Source: CAIRDP01 sp037138335 (GTDB taxonomy: Bacteria; Bacteroidota; Bacteroidia; Bacteroidales; FEN-979). From it: DNA of 64,000 bases. Below the pieces are notes generated by a model. The model ran no database searches and had not been told where the DNA came from. It worked only from the letters and a program-made list of their open reading frames with translations. Positions 9,058 through 17,113 of this stretch are shown piece after piece; the stretch's first letter is position 1; each line of letters starts with the position of its first letter. The translations under genes and the position numbers were made by a program. The stretch is taken from contig JBAXIO010000008.1 in the NCBI GenBank assembly GCA_037138335.1, forward strand, positions 1 to 64,000, written 5' to 3'.

Positions 9058-9900
9058 ATGAAGAAATTTAATCCTGTAATAAAAGTTAAAGGATTTGCCA
9101 CAAAACATTCAATTACGCTCAGCGAAAAAACACTGGCAAAAAAAGAAGCGGCAAGTAACTTCCTTACCGATCTTGCCGATGTAATGCTGTTTATTTTAAG
9201 GATTATCCGTGAGACCTTTTCACGGGATTTTGAATTCAGAGAATTTTTCCGACAGTGTTTTCAAATAGGTTACAAGTCACTGCCGCTTGTTTCAATCACC
9301 GGTGCCATTATGGGCCTTGTCCTTACCATTCAATCTCGCCCTGTTCTTATCAATTTCGGAGCAGTGACTATGCTTCCCGGCATGGTTGCAGTGTCGCTTA
9401 TCAGGGAAATGGGGCCGGTCATCACAGCGCTGATATGCGCAGGAAAGATCGGATCGGGTATGGGGGCAGAATTAGGCTCAATGAAGGTGACCGAACAAAT
9501 TGATGCAATGGAAGTTTCATCCACCAATCCTATGCGGTTTTTAGTGGTTACAAGAGTTTTGGCAGCAACGCTCATGGTCCCGCTATTAATCCTGTATGCC
9601 GATGCTCTTGGCATATTTGGAAGCTGGGCAGGAGCTAATATTAAAGGCGATGTTTCCTTTGTATTATTTTTCAACCAGGCATTCAGCCATGTTCATTTCA
9701 TGGATTTGCTTCCCGCTGTTATTAAATCATTCTTTTTCGGTGCAGTGATCGGGGTGGTAGGATGCTATAAAGGGTACAACGCCGGCCGGGGAACCGAAAG
9801 TGTTGGTGTTGCAGCAAATTCCGCTGTTGTGCTGGCTTCACTCCTGGTGATAATTGTAGATATGATTGCAGTGCAAATTACCGATATGATGGTGAAATGA
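9058..9900 (+). CDS. mlaE: MlaE-family ABC transporter permease
   Basis: A 280-residue integral membrane protein of the MlaE/YrbE family, the permease of MCE-type lipid transporters that move phospholipids across the periplasm. The hallmark loop is present: LIREMGPVITALICAGKIGSGMGAELGSMKVTEQIDAM (split here as motif text; residues about 119-156), with Glu and Gly positions conserved. Five to six hydrophobic helices are visible. The N-terminal 35 residues are hydrophilic and form an extra cytoplasmic helix found in many Bacteroidota homologues. The gene overlaps the ATPase gene by 4 nt (ATGA), and the MCE protein follows, so this is a complete mlaEFD-type set. Confidence 0.92.
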   Translation: MKKFNPVIKVKGFATKHSITLSEKTLAKKEAASNFLTDLADVMLFILRIIRETFSRDFEFREFFRQCFQIGYKSLPLVSITGAIMGLVLTIQSRPVLINFGAVTMLPGMVAVSLIREMGPVITALICAGKIGSGMGAELGSMKVTEQIDAMEVSSTNPMRFLVVTRVLAATLMVPLLILYADALGIFGSWAGANIKGDVSFVLFFNQAFSHVHFMDLLPAVIKSFFFGAVIGVVGCYKGYNAGRGTESVGVAANSAVVLASLLVIIVDMIAVQITDMMVK

Positions 9901-10661
9901 AAACAAATCAAACAGATACTTCAATAATTGATAAGCCGGTCATCGAGATAAAAAACCTGAAGAAATCTTTTGGACAGCAAGAAGTCCTGAAAGATGTTTC
10001 CCTGACGGTAAATAATGGCGAAAACATAGCCGTGCTGGGTAAATCGGGGATCGGTAAATCTGTCCTTATTCAATGTATTGTCGGTTTATTAATTCCCGAT
10101 AGCGGGTCAATCATGGTACTCGATGAAAATGTGGCAAGCCTGAGCAGAAAAGAATTGAATGTTTTGAGACAGAAGATTGGTTTTCTTTTTCAAAGCGGGG
10201 CATTGTATGATTCCATGACCGTAAAACAGAACCTTGTCTTTCCGTTGAGAAGGATTAAAAAGGATCTGACTGAAAAAGAAATTGATGAAAAAGTAAATGA
10301 TGTCCTTGAAAATGTTGGTTTGGCCGACGCATTGAATAAAATGCCTTCACAACTTTCGGGCGGTATGCGAAAGCGCATCAGCTTAGCCCGCACTATTGTT
10401 GTTGACCCTATGATCATGTTGTATGACGAACCTACAACAGGACTTGATCCTGTTACTTCCGATGAGATCAGTTCACTTATCAAGGAAATTCAGAAAAAAT
10501 ATAAAACCTCTTCAATCATCATCACACATGATATCAAATGCGCCCGTAATACGGCAAACCGGCTTATCATGTTAAGCGATGGGGAAGTATTTAAAGAAGG
10601 AACATTGGAGGATTTCGACAACTCAACCGACCCCCTGATCAAATCGTTTTTTCAGGCATAA
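9897..10661 (+). CDS. mlaF: MlaF-family ABC transporter ATPase
   Basis: A 254-residue ATP-binding subunit. Walker A is GKSGIGKSV (the usual GxSGxGKST has Val in the last place), the Q loop is LFQSGALYDSMTV (the SGAL(Y/F)DSMTV form is typical of MlaF), the signature is LSGGMRKRISLART, Walker B is MIMLYDEPTTGLDP and the switch His is in IITHDI. It energises lipid movement by the MlaE permease. It overlaps the permease gene by 4 nt and lies 62 nt before the MCE-domain gene. Confidence 0.93.
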   Translation: MKTNQTDTSIIDKPVIEIKNLKKSFGQQEVLKDVSLTVNNGENIAVLGKSGIGKSVLIQCIVGLLIPDSGSIMVLDENVASLSRKELNVLRQKIGFLFQSGALYDSMTVKQNLVFPLRRIKKDLTEKEIDEKVNDVLENVGLADALNKMPSQLSGGMRKRISLARTIVVDPMIMLYDEPTTGLDPVTSDEISSLIKEIQKKYKTSSIIITHDIKCARNTANRLIMLSDGEVFKEGTLEDFDNSTDPLIKSFFQA

Positions 10662-10723
10662 TTAATAATCGGGTCAAATATGCAGACCTGGTTATCAGCA
10701 ATCAGCGCATTAATAAAAAGAAA

Positions 10724-11485
10724 ATGGAAACGCACACACAAAAATTCAAAATCCGCCTGGGCCTGTTTATTGCCGGGGGATTGGCACTGTTTATACTTGC
10801 CATATTTATCATCGGGAAACAGAAAAACTTATTTAACCCTGTGTTCAAACTTTATTCGACTTTTTATAACGTAAGCGGATTGCAGGTCGGGAATAACATA
10901 AGGTTCTCGGGAATTACAGTCGGTACGGTCGACAGGATCAGGATAATCAACGATTCAACGGTGAAGGTTGATATGCTGATTAAGAAAGAGGTTCAGAAGT
11001 TTATCAAATCAGACTGCGAAGTGGCGATAGGCTCGTCAGGCCTTATAGGCGATAAGCTCCTGATCATTACCCAGGGAAGCACCGAGGCTCCCGTGGTAAA
11101 GGAAGGACAGCAACTTGAATCAGCCGAGCCTGTTGAACTGGACGCCATCATGGCAAACCTGCAGGTCACATCAATACAACTTGCTGAGATCATGTATAAA
11201 ATCAACAGCGGAAACGGGACCCTTGGCCGCCTGATCAATGATTCAACCATTGCAAACGATTTTGGCCAGACCATGGTGAATATAAAAACCAGCAGCAAGG
11301 GGTTCAGCGAAAATATGGATGCAGCCAAACATAATTTCCTTTTAAGAGGTTATTTCAACAAGAAGGCGGAAGCGGCAGCCCAAAAGAAGAAAGATGCTGA
11401 AGATGCAAAAGCCTCAGAACAAAAGAAGAAGGAAAAAGAAGAAAAGAAAGCAGCAAAACAACAAGCAAAGGATGCAAAGAAGTAA
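10724..11485 (+). CDS. MCE-domain (MlaD-like) lipid transport protein
   Basis: A 253-residue protein with one membrane helix (residues about 14-32) and an MCE domain (about 38-120; YNVSGLQVGNNIRFSGITVG is the typical opening). A short helical part follows, with a strongly charged Lys/Ala/Glu tail (last 45 residues, EKKAAKQQAKDAKK end). MCE proteins form hexameric rings that take lipids to or from the permease. Fusion or tethering to the inner membrane fits the helix. It is followed 3 nt later by an L,D-transpeptidase, so peptidoglycan crosslinking and lipid transport are co-transcribed. Confidence 0.88.
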   Translation: METHTQKFKIRLGLFIAGGLALFILAIFIIGKQKNLFNPVFKLYSTFYNVSGLQVGNNIRFSGITVGTVDRIRIINDSTVKVDMLIKKEVQKFIKSDCEVAIGSSGLIGDKLLIITQGSTEAPVVKEGQQLESAEPVELDAIMANLQVTSIQLAEIMYKINSGNGTLGRLINDSTIANDFGQTMVNIKTSSKGFSENMDAAKHNFLLRGYFNKKAEAAAQKKKDAEDAKASEQKKKEKEEKKAAKQQAKDAKK

Positions 11486-11488
11486 CTG

Positions 11489-13090
11489 ATGAGAAAACTA
11501 TTCGGGCCTTTTATTGCAATCTTACTTCTTATTTCTCTGGGAAACGGATCCTGCCATTTAAAGGAGAAAAGACGGCTCGAGAAACTTCACCTGGAATATC
11601 TGCGGGGCACATTTAACCAGGAAAGCAAACTGCCCTTCGACAGTAATTTGATAATCTCCTTCTACCGGTCCTTCCCCGCATTAAAACAATACAGGAAAGA
11701 AGTAACGGAAGTTTACCGTCAGCACAAATACACCCATATCTGGTATGACAAACAGGGAGTTGTTGAATTTGGGTTCACCCTCATCAGCAAGACCAGGGAA
11801 CTTAACATTGAAGGGGTATCTTCGAGGTTCCCTTACCAGGATAAGGTTAACGGCCTTGCTGAAAGTGGAGTGAAAAGCAAACTTTCCCAAATTGAGACCG
11901 AATTCATGCTGACCAATCTCTACTTGTTTTACACTGAGAAAGTATACAAAGGCCTCGGGGACTCGACCACAACGGCCCTGGGCTGGCTTTTACCCAGGAA
12001 ACAGGTCTCATATGCCCGGCTGCTTGATTCTGTAATGACGGATCCTCAGATGCTATATGCCGGCGACAGTGTATTATGCAGTCAATATTACAAGCTTAGG
12101 GATGTTTTGAAACGATTCAGGGAAATTGAGAAGCATGGCGGATGGAAAATGATTGATACGGATCCCAAAGTAGCATCCTATAAGCCGGGCGACACATCCA
12201 AAACGATACTTCAGATCAGGGAACGGCTTTTCATTACAGGGGAGCTGAAACAAAACAATGAAAGCAACATGTTTGATCCTGAACTGGTTGAGGCAGTTAA
12301 AAAGTACAAACTGCATAATGGGAACAATCCCAAAGCAATAATTTATCCCCAAAACATCCTGGAGATGAATGTCACGGTTGGCGAACTTATCAAAAAGATA
12401 ATTCTGAATATGGAGCGCTGCCGGTGGATCTCCCCAGAATTTGACAGGGGAAAAGTATACATCGTTGTGAATATTCCTGCCTTTAAGCTGAACATGTTCC
12501 GCAATGGAAAAAGTGAACTCGAATCCCCCGTAATCGTGGGAGACAAGGTCACGAAAACTGTTATTTTCAGCGGTTTGATGAACCAGATTATTTTCAGTCC
12601 TTACTGGAATGTACCGAAAAGCATCATGGATGAGGAAGTAAGACCCGGGATTTTAAAGAATAAAAATTACCTTAAAACTCATAACATGGAGTGGGATAAG
12701 GGCCAGGTTCGCCAGAAACCGGGGAAAAATAATTCCCTCGGGCTGGTCAAGTTCATTGTCCCAAACTCAGATGATATTTATATGCATGATACCCCGGCAA
12801 AGAGCCTGTTTGCGAGAGAGAGCCGGGCCTTCAGCCATGGATGCATCCGTGTGGGGAAACCCAGGGACCTTGCAATCGCTGTTCTGGAAGATGATCCGGA
12901 CTGGACGCCTGGTAAAATCGATGCTGCCATGCATGGAGGAATAGAAAAATCATATAGTCTGAAAAATAAAATCCCGGTTTATATCGGCTATTTTACTGCC
13001 TGGGTGGACCTGGAAGGCGAGATCAATTTTTATGAGGATATATATAACAGGGATGACAGGCTCTGGCAATTGCTGGCCGCTAAAAAATAA
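11489..13090 (+). CDS. L,D-transpeptidase, YcbB/LdtD type, probable lipoprotein
   Basis: A 533-residue exported protein. The N-terminus is a lipoprotein-type signal (LLLISLGNGSC), and the YkuD catalytic domain lies in the C-terminal third with the motif SHGCIRVGKPRDLA holding the nucleophilic Cys, plus an upstream His in DIYMHDTPAKSLF. The central part matches the scaffold and peptidoglycan-binding-like region of YcbB-type enzymes. It would make 3-3 crosslinks in peptidoglycan or anchor proteins to it. It is the fourth gene of the mlaEFD operon from P3. A second, smaller L,D-transpeptidase-like gene follows under its own promoter. Confidence 0.9.
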   Translation: MRKLFGPFIAILLLISLGNGSCHLKEKRRLEKLHLEYLRGTFNQESKLPFDSNLIISFYRSFPALKQYRKEVTEVYRQHKYTHIWYDKQGVVEFGFTLISKTRELNIEGVSSRFPYQDKVNGLAESGVKSKLSQIETEFMLTNLYLFYTEKVYKGLGDSTTTALGWLLPRKQVSYARLLDSVMTDPQMLYAGDSVLCSQYYKLRDVLKRFREIEKHGGWKMIDTDPKVASYKPGDTSKTILQIRERLFITGELKQNNESNMFDPELVEAVKKYKLHNGNNPKAIIYPQNILEMNVTVGELIKKIILNMERCRWISPEFDRGKVYIVVNIPAFKLNMFRNGKSELESPVIVGDKVTKTVIFSGLMNQIIFSPYWNVPKSIMDEEVRPGILKNKNYLKTHNMEWDKGQVRQKPGKNNSLGLVKFIVPNSDDIYMHDTPAKSLFARESRAFSHGCIRVGKPRDLAIAVLEDDPDWTPGKIDAAMHGGIEKSYSLKNKIPVYIGYFTAWVDLEGEINFYEDIYNRDDRLWQLLAAKK

Positions 13091-13139
13091 TCCTGCCTCC
13101 TTTTGTGACCTCAATTAATCCGGTATATTGATAAAAACG

Positions 13140-13166
13140 TTGCTTCCGGGAAATAGACTACCTTTG
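13140..13166 (+). promoter_or_regulatory. Promoter with TAccTTTG -7 box, possible leaderless transcript
   Basis: TTG at 13140-13142 and TACCTTTG at 13159-13166 match the Bacteroidota -33/-7 elements, although 16 bp is a short spacer. The ATG of the next gene begins only 4 nt after the -7 box, so transcription would begin at or next to the start codon. Confidence 0.55.
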
Positions 13167-13170
13167 CAAT

Positions 13171-13860
13171 ATGGTCAAACCATTATGGTACCTCCTGTTT
13201 CTTTTCATCCCACTTATGAATTCTGCAGGCTCCGGCACCCTGATTCCAGCCGGGGAGAAGCATGATGATCTATACACAGTCCTGAATTTATTGGAAAAAG
13301 GACTGTCGGATGAAGTGTTTCAGCTTGCCCTGAAAGGTCAAAGAAAGCTGGAGGCTGAGGGCAAACTCAGGAATCCCGGTATACTTACCATCGCCGACTT
13401 CTCCCAGTCAAGTAAGAACAAACGGTTTTATGTGATCGACCTGCAGCACAGAGTTCTTTTGTTCAATACTTATGTGGCTCATGGAAGGCATACAGGCGAT
13501 GAGTTTGCAAAGCATTTTTCAAATGTATCGGGCTCTTACCAGAGCAGCCTGGGTTTCTATATTACTAAAGAAAAGATCACAGGTTCCAGTGTCGGATTAT
13601 CGCTGATCCTCGATGGTGTGGAAAAGGGATTCAATGACAATGCACTGAAGCGCGAGATCGTCATTCATGGGGCTGATTACGCTACTGAGAGTTTTATCAG
13701 GAAGACCGGGCGGCTCGGCAGAAGTTATGGTTGTCCTGCGTTACCGCCCGGCCTGGTCAGGCAGGTTGTTGATATCATTAAGGAAGGCAGCTGCTTATTC
13801 ATCTATCACGCTGATGCCGCTTACATAGCCCATTCCGCCCTGCTAAATCAGCTGAAATAG
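13171..13860 (+). CDS. YkuD_2-type murein L,D-transpeptidase catalytic-domain protein
   Basis: A 229-residue exported protein: signal peptide about 1-19, then a domain of the 'murein L,D-transpeptidase catalytic domain' family. Visible motifs are the strand FYVIDLQHRVLLF, the His in THVAHGRHTG-like YVAHGRHTGDEF, the IHGADYA segment and the active-site region RLGRSYGCPALP (nucleophile Cys). The family is predicted to act on peptidoglycan, but its reaction is less well established than that of classic YkuD enzymes. It follows the YcbB-type enzyme by 80 nt but has its own -7 box. No other start gives a signal peptide. Confidence 0.85.
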   Translation: MVKPLWYLLFLFIPLMNSAGSGTLIPAGEKHDDLYTVLNLLEKGLSDEVFQLALKGQRKLEAEGKLRNPGILTIADFSQSSKNKRFYVIDLQHRVLLFNTYVAHGRHTGDEFAKHFSNVSGSYQSSLGFYITKEKITGSSVGLSLILDGVEKGFNDNALKREIVIHGADYATESFIRKTGRLGRSYGCPALPPGLVRQVVDIIKEGSCLFIYHADAAYIAHSALLNQLK

Positions 13861-13891
13861 GTAATAGATAAGCTGATTCTCCCTATAATAT

Positions 13892-15517
13892 TTATTTATC
13901 CGAAATCAGCCTGCCTGATTGAATGGTTTTACCATTACAAATCAATTTATAGAAATAAATCCCGGAAGGAAGATTACTGGTTTCAAGTTTGGTAATATTC
14001 CTGACCAGGGTTTTATTTATCAAGTCTATTCCCAGAATATTATACAGTTTAAATTCAACTACGTAAACCAAAGATTCATCATTAATCATAATGGTCATGG
14101 ATGTTTTGAAGGGGTTTGGGTAAATCGTAACTGATTCCGCTGCTGCATCGATCGGTGGGACGCTTACCGTTGAACAATTGGAAGGTATCACTGTAGCGAT
14201 GGCATTAATCGCATCGGTTGTTAATGCACCTGTGGTTGTAAGCGCCCTGCCGTCAAGCATAACGCCTGTATTTAATGCGCCCAAAGCTCCGTTGTTACAG
14301 ATTATCGTTCCCCTGAATACAGAGTAGTTATTTATGCTAACTGCACCTTCTATTTTCCAGTATACATTTTTTGATTGTGCCCCGTTAATCAGTTTGACAA
14401 TCGAATATGTTCCCGTTGAAAGGGCGCCGTTTATTTTGATCACAAATACAGCATCTGCATTACCCTGTGCATTTAGGAACAAGGTATCGGTAAATACTGT
14501 TGCAGCATTTAACAGATAGGTATGAGGTGTAAGAACAAGGCTGTTCCCAAACTGTGCAGGATATAAAAGTTCGATATCATATGGCAGGGTGTTCAGGTAA
14601 GAATAGACATTAGCCAGGTCAGCTGCACACTGTGCTGTAGAAACATCGGGAATCGGATGAATAGTCCCTGTCACCAGCAAGGGGTCGAAACCGGTAGTCA
14701 AACCCACATTTGTTCCAACATCACCTGTAACAGACGTTATACCGGCATTTGAAACAGGTCCATCCGAAGAGAATAAAACATAACATGCTGTGGAAGCAAG
14801 AACAGGGGCAGCTGGTCCTGTAAGAACAGGGCTTCCGCACCCAATAGGCATATATGCAAGCACTCCGTCAACGGTGACTGCCCCGGTTGTAGAAAGCGCC
14901 CTTCCTTCAAGTGTATCGCCGGTATTCATATTGATGGCTGCATTGTTTGCAACAACGGTTCCCTTCATGGAAGTTCCGGTCGCCATACTCACAAGGCCTT
15001 CGACCTTCCAGAAGACGTTACATGCCAAAGCCCCGTTAGCCAACCTGATCTTTGAATTGGCGGCTGTTGAAAATGATCCTTGTATCTGAAAAATAAATAC
15101 GGCAGATGCATCTCCCTGTGCATCCAGTGTAAGGTCCAGGTTCAGACTTGCAGCGCCGGATATGGCGTATACACCTGCATTGAGGACCTGCCCGTTCCCA
15201 AGTAAAGCCGCAGGGAAGAATGTTGGAACGGCACTGTTCAGCAAATTATAGGCAATGAGCAGATCTGCTGAACATTGGGCGCTTGCACCGTCATTGTCGT
15301 GCATCACCCCGTCAACATTCCCGAACCCGGTGCTGGAACCGCCGTTTGTGCCTATGTTTCCTGTAATATGAGAATTCCCCGTATTGCTAACTGCCCCTAT
15401 CGTTGAAAAGAGAACGAAACCTGCGGCTGTTCCCAAAGGAGGAGCCTGGGCAAAATTATAAAAGGGAACAATGAGTAATAAAACTACTCTCAGTATGTTG
15501 AGTAAATGTGTTTTCAT
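13892..15517 (-). CDS. Secreted protein with two DUF3494 ice-binding-type domains and a T9SS tail
   Basis: A 541-residue protein. Signal peptide 1-23, first DUF3494 domain about 30-225, second about 235-450, T9SS type A sorting domain in the last 75 residues (SVTIYPNPFKTSMTI ... LPSGIYFYKL). Each DUF3494 repeat has the typical FVLFSTIGAVSNTG start, GNIGTN/GDVGTN turn and ALSTTGAVT end. The fold is an ice-binding beta-solenoid, but many members from non-cold habitats are adhesins, so ice binding is not certain. The tail predicts export through T9SS and attachment to the cell surface. It follows the 15547-16071 gene by 29 nt and is probably co-transcribed from P4. Confidence 0.88.
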   Translation of the reverse strand: MKTHLLNILRVVLLLIVPFYNFAQAPPLGTAAGFVLFSTIGAVSNTGNSHITGNIGTNGGSSTGFGNVDGVMHDNDGASAQCSADLLIAYNLLNSAVPTFFPAALLGNGQVLNAGVYAISGAASLNLDLTLDAQGDASAVFIFQIQGSFSTAANSKIRLANGALACNVFWKVEGLVSMATGTSMKGTVVANNAAINMNTGDTLEGRALSTTGAVTVDGVLAYMPIGCGSPVLTGPAAPVLASTACYVLFSSDGPVSNAGITSVTGDVGTNVGLTTGFDPLLVTGTIHPIPDVSTAQCAADLANVYSYLNTLPYDIELLYPAQFGNSLVLTPHTYLLNAATVFTDTLFLNAQGNADAVFVIKINGALSTGTYSIVKLINGAQSKNVYWKIEGAVSINNYSVFRGTIICNNGALGALNTGVMLDGRALTTTGALTTDAINAIATVIPSNCSTVSVPPIDAAAESVTIYPNPFKTSMTIMINDESLVYVVEFKLYNILGIDLINKTLVRNITKLETSNLPSGIYFYKLICNGKTIQSGRLISDK

Positions 15518-15546
15518 TTTGTTTGTTTTTAAAATTCGTGAACCGG

Positions 15547-16071
15547 TTATTTCTGCTTTCCATTTCCACCGCCATGACCATGGCCATTATCATTACCATT
15601 CCCTTTACCATTGCCATGATCGCCACCGCCTTCCTTATTGCCATGATTTCCCCCGGAGGAGTTTTTCCCGCCCGGATTTCCTTTTCCCGGTTTTTCGCTG
15701 ATAGTTCTTTGCTTCTCACCGTGGTAGCCTTTCCTGTATTTCTGTTTATGTTCCTTGAAATAAGCGTAAGGTGCATTGCCATGATAGTCTTTCAGCACGA
15801 CCTTATATCCGCCATATAAATCATAATTTCTGTATTTTGAAGGAAGTGATGCCCTGTGGATCCAACCGCTTCCGCCCCAATAAATAAACATGGTGGAATG
15901 AACATCATAATATGCTTCCACATCGGGGAGGTAGTAATACTGCACTGCAGAATAGCCGAACGGGCCCCAGGGAGGAGGTGCCCCAATGGACACATTCACT
16001 GAGACCTGGGCCTGGAGGATGCCTGAGCAACAAAGAATAAGCCCTATAAGGGTTAATTTTAAACCTTTCAT
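15547..16071 (-). CDS. Conserved secreted protein with Gly/Asn/His-rich tail
   Basis: A 174-residue exported protein whose function I do not recognise. The start at 16071 gives a signal peptide (MKGLKLTLIGLILCCSGILQAQ); the frame extends upstream to 16203 but through the promoter. Residues 30-115 resemble a widespread Bacteroidota exported domain with the pattern YYYLPDVEAYYDV, FIYWGGSGWI, LPSKYRNYDLYGGYKVVL and a closing PYAYFKEHKQKY. The last 55 residues are low-complexity (GNGKGNGNDNGHGHGGG) and may bind metal or be disordered. It is controlled by the envelope-regulon promoter P4, so an envelope role is likely. Confidence 0.75.
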   Translation of the reverse strand: MKGLKLTLIGLILCCSGILQAQVSVNVSIGAPPPWGPFGYSAVQYYYLPDVEAYYDVHSTMFIYWGGSGWIHRASLPSKYRNYDLYGGYKVVLKDYHGNAPYAYFKEHKQKYRKGYHGEKQRTISEKPGKGNPGGKNSSGGNHGNKEGGGDHGNGKGNGNDNGHGHGGGNGKQK

Positions 16072-16108
16072 TGTATTTGATTTTAATTGCAGGACAATTC
16101 CCGTAGTA

Positions 16109-16172
16109 CAAAGGTGATGCCTGATCCTCAGTATTACGTTACACAATTGCAGATAAGAGTTACATGATTCAC
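16109..16172 (-). promoter_or_regulatory. Envelope-regulon promoter P4
   Basis: Minus strand: GTGAATC-ATGTAAC (16172-16159), 14 bp, GTGTAAC (16144-16138), 25 bp, TTTG (16112-16109). It drives the conserved secreted protein at 16071 and probably the DUF3494 gene behind it. Confidence 0.8.
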
Positions 16173-16219
16173 GCATTCTGAAGTATCCATTTCCGGGCCT
16201 CACCGTTGGGATAGAATAT

Positions 16220-16283
16220 GTGAATTATGTAAGAAAATGATAAAGTTGTGTAACACATTTCCACTTGAAGGCACACAACTTTG
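16220..16283 (+). promoter_or_regulatory. Envelope-regulon promoter P5 (OmpA-like lipoprotein)
   Basis: GTGAATT-ATGTAAG (16220-16233), 14 bp, GTGTAAC (16248-16254), 25 bp, TTTG (16280-16283). The start codon follows at 16313. It faces P4; the two distal half-sites are 47 bp apart. Confidence 0.8.
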
Positions 16284-16312
16284 CATTGTGAAATCCACTT
16301 AAGAAAATCCAA

Positions 16313-17110
16313 ATGAAAAAAACATTCCAATTCCTTGCAGGCATATCATTGATCCTGAGCCTGGGGCTTGCTTCATGCGTTTCCAACAAACAATTTAAAG
16401 CATCAGAAGCAAAAGTTGAAAAGCTTCAACAGGACAATGCCGGCACTCTTGCAAAGCTTAATGATTGCAACATGCAGGCAAAAAGCCACAAAGACGAGAT
16501 CGTAACATTGCAAAATGCAAATGCCGCGGTTATCAATGACCTCAATATCCTTACATCAAAGTCAAAATTGACTATTGCCGACCAGGCCAAACGATTAAAG
16601 ACCCTCCAGGATATCATTCTTTCCCAAAAGAATATCATGACCAGCCTGCAGAATGCAATAGCTGATGCCCTCGTAAATTATAATACCGATGACCTGACGG
16701 TATACATTAAAGACGGGAACCTGTATGTTTCCCTCCAGGAAAAGCTGCTTTTCACATCGGGGAGCGATGTGGTAAATCCCAAGGGGAAAGAAGCACTGAG
16801 ATCACTGGCCAATGTCCTGAACAATACCAAGGATATCACTGTGATGATTGAAGGCCATACCGATAATGTCCCTATTAAAACAAAACAATATAAAGATAAC
16901 TGGGATCTGAGTACGGCAAGAGCAACATCTGTCGTTCGCCTTTTAACGACCGAATATGGCTTTGATCCGGGCCGCATCATCGCTTCGGGCAGAGGCAAAT
17001 TTTACCCTGTGAAAACAAATGAAACAGCCGAAGGGCGTGCCGGTAACCGCAGAACCGAAGTCATTTTGTCGCCGGACCTGAAGGAGCTATACAGATTAAT
17101 GTACCAGTAA
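16313..17110 (+). CDS. OmpA-family lipoprotein (peptidoglycan-binding)
   Basis: A 265-residue protein with a lipoprotein signal (ILSLGLASC), a helical coiled-coil spacer (residues about 28-105; KVEKLQQDNAGTLAKLNDC) and a C-terminal OmpA/MotB domain (about 135-258; IEGHTDNVPI, LSTARATSVVRLL, GRGKFYPV, AGNRRTEVIL). The Asp and Arg that bind diaminopimelate are in place. The protein would tie the outer membrane to peptidoglycan. Expression from P5 links it to the L,D-transpeptidase and lipid transport genes. A radical SAM gene starts 3 nt after its stop. Confidence 0.9.
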   Translation: MKKTFQFLAGISLILSLGLASCVSNKQFKASEAKVEKLQQDNAGTLAKLNDCNMQAKSHKDEIVTLQNANAAVINDLNILTSKSKLTIADQAKRLKTLQDIILSQKNIMTSLQNAIADALVNYNTDDLTVYIKDGNLYVSLQEKLLFTSGSDVVNPKGKEALRSLANVLNNTKDITVMIEGHTDNVPIKTKQYKDNWDLSTARATSVVRLLTTEYGFDPGRIIASGRGKFYPVKTNETAEGRAGNRRTEVILSPDLKELYRLMYQ

Positions 17111-17113
17111 AAC

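Noticed and set aside
10680..10874. Alternative plus-strand frame before the MCE gene
   Set aside because: It overlaps the true start of the MCE gene in another frame and has no domain pattern.
15471..15819. Plus-strand frames with His-rich or hydrophobic products
   Set aside because: They are shadows of the Gly/Asn/His-rich tail of the gene at 15547-16071 and lack a start context.
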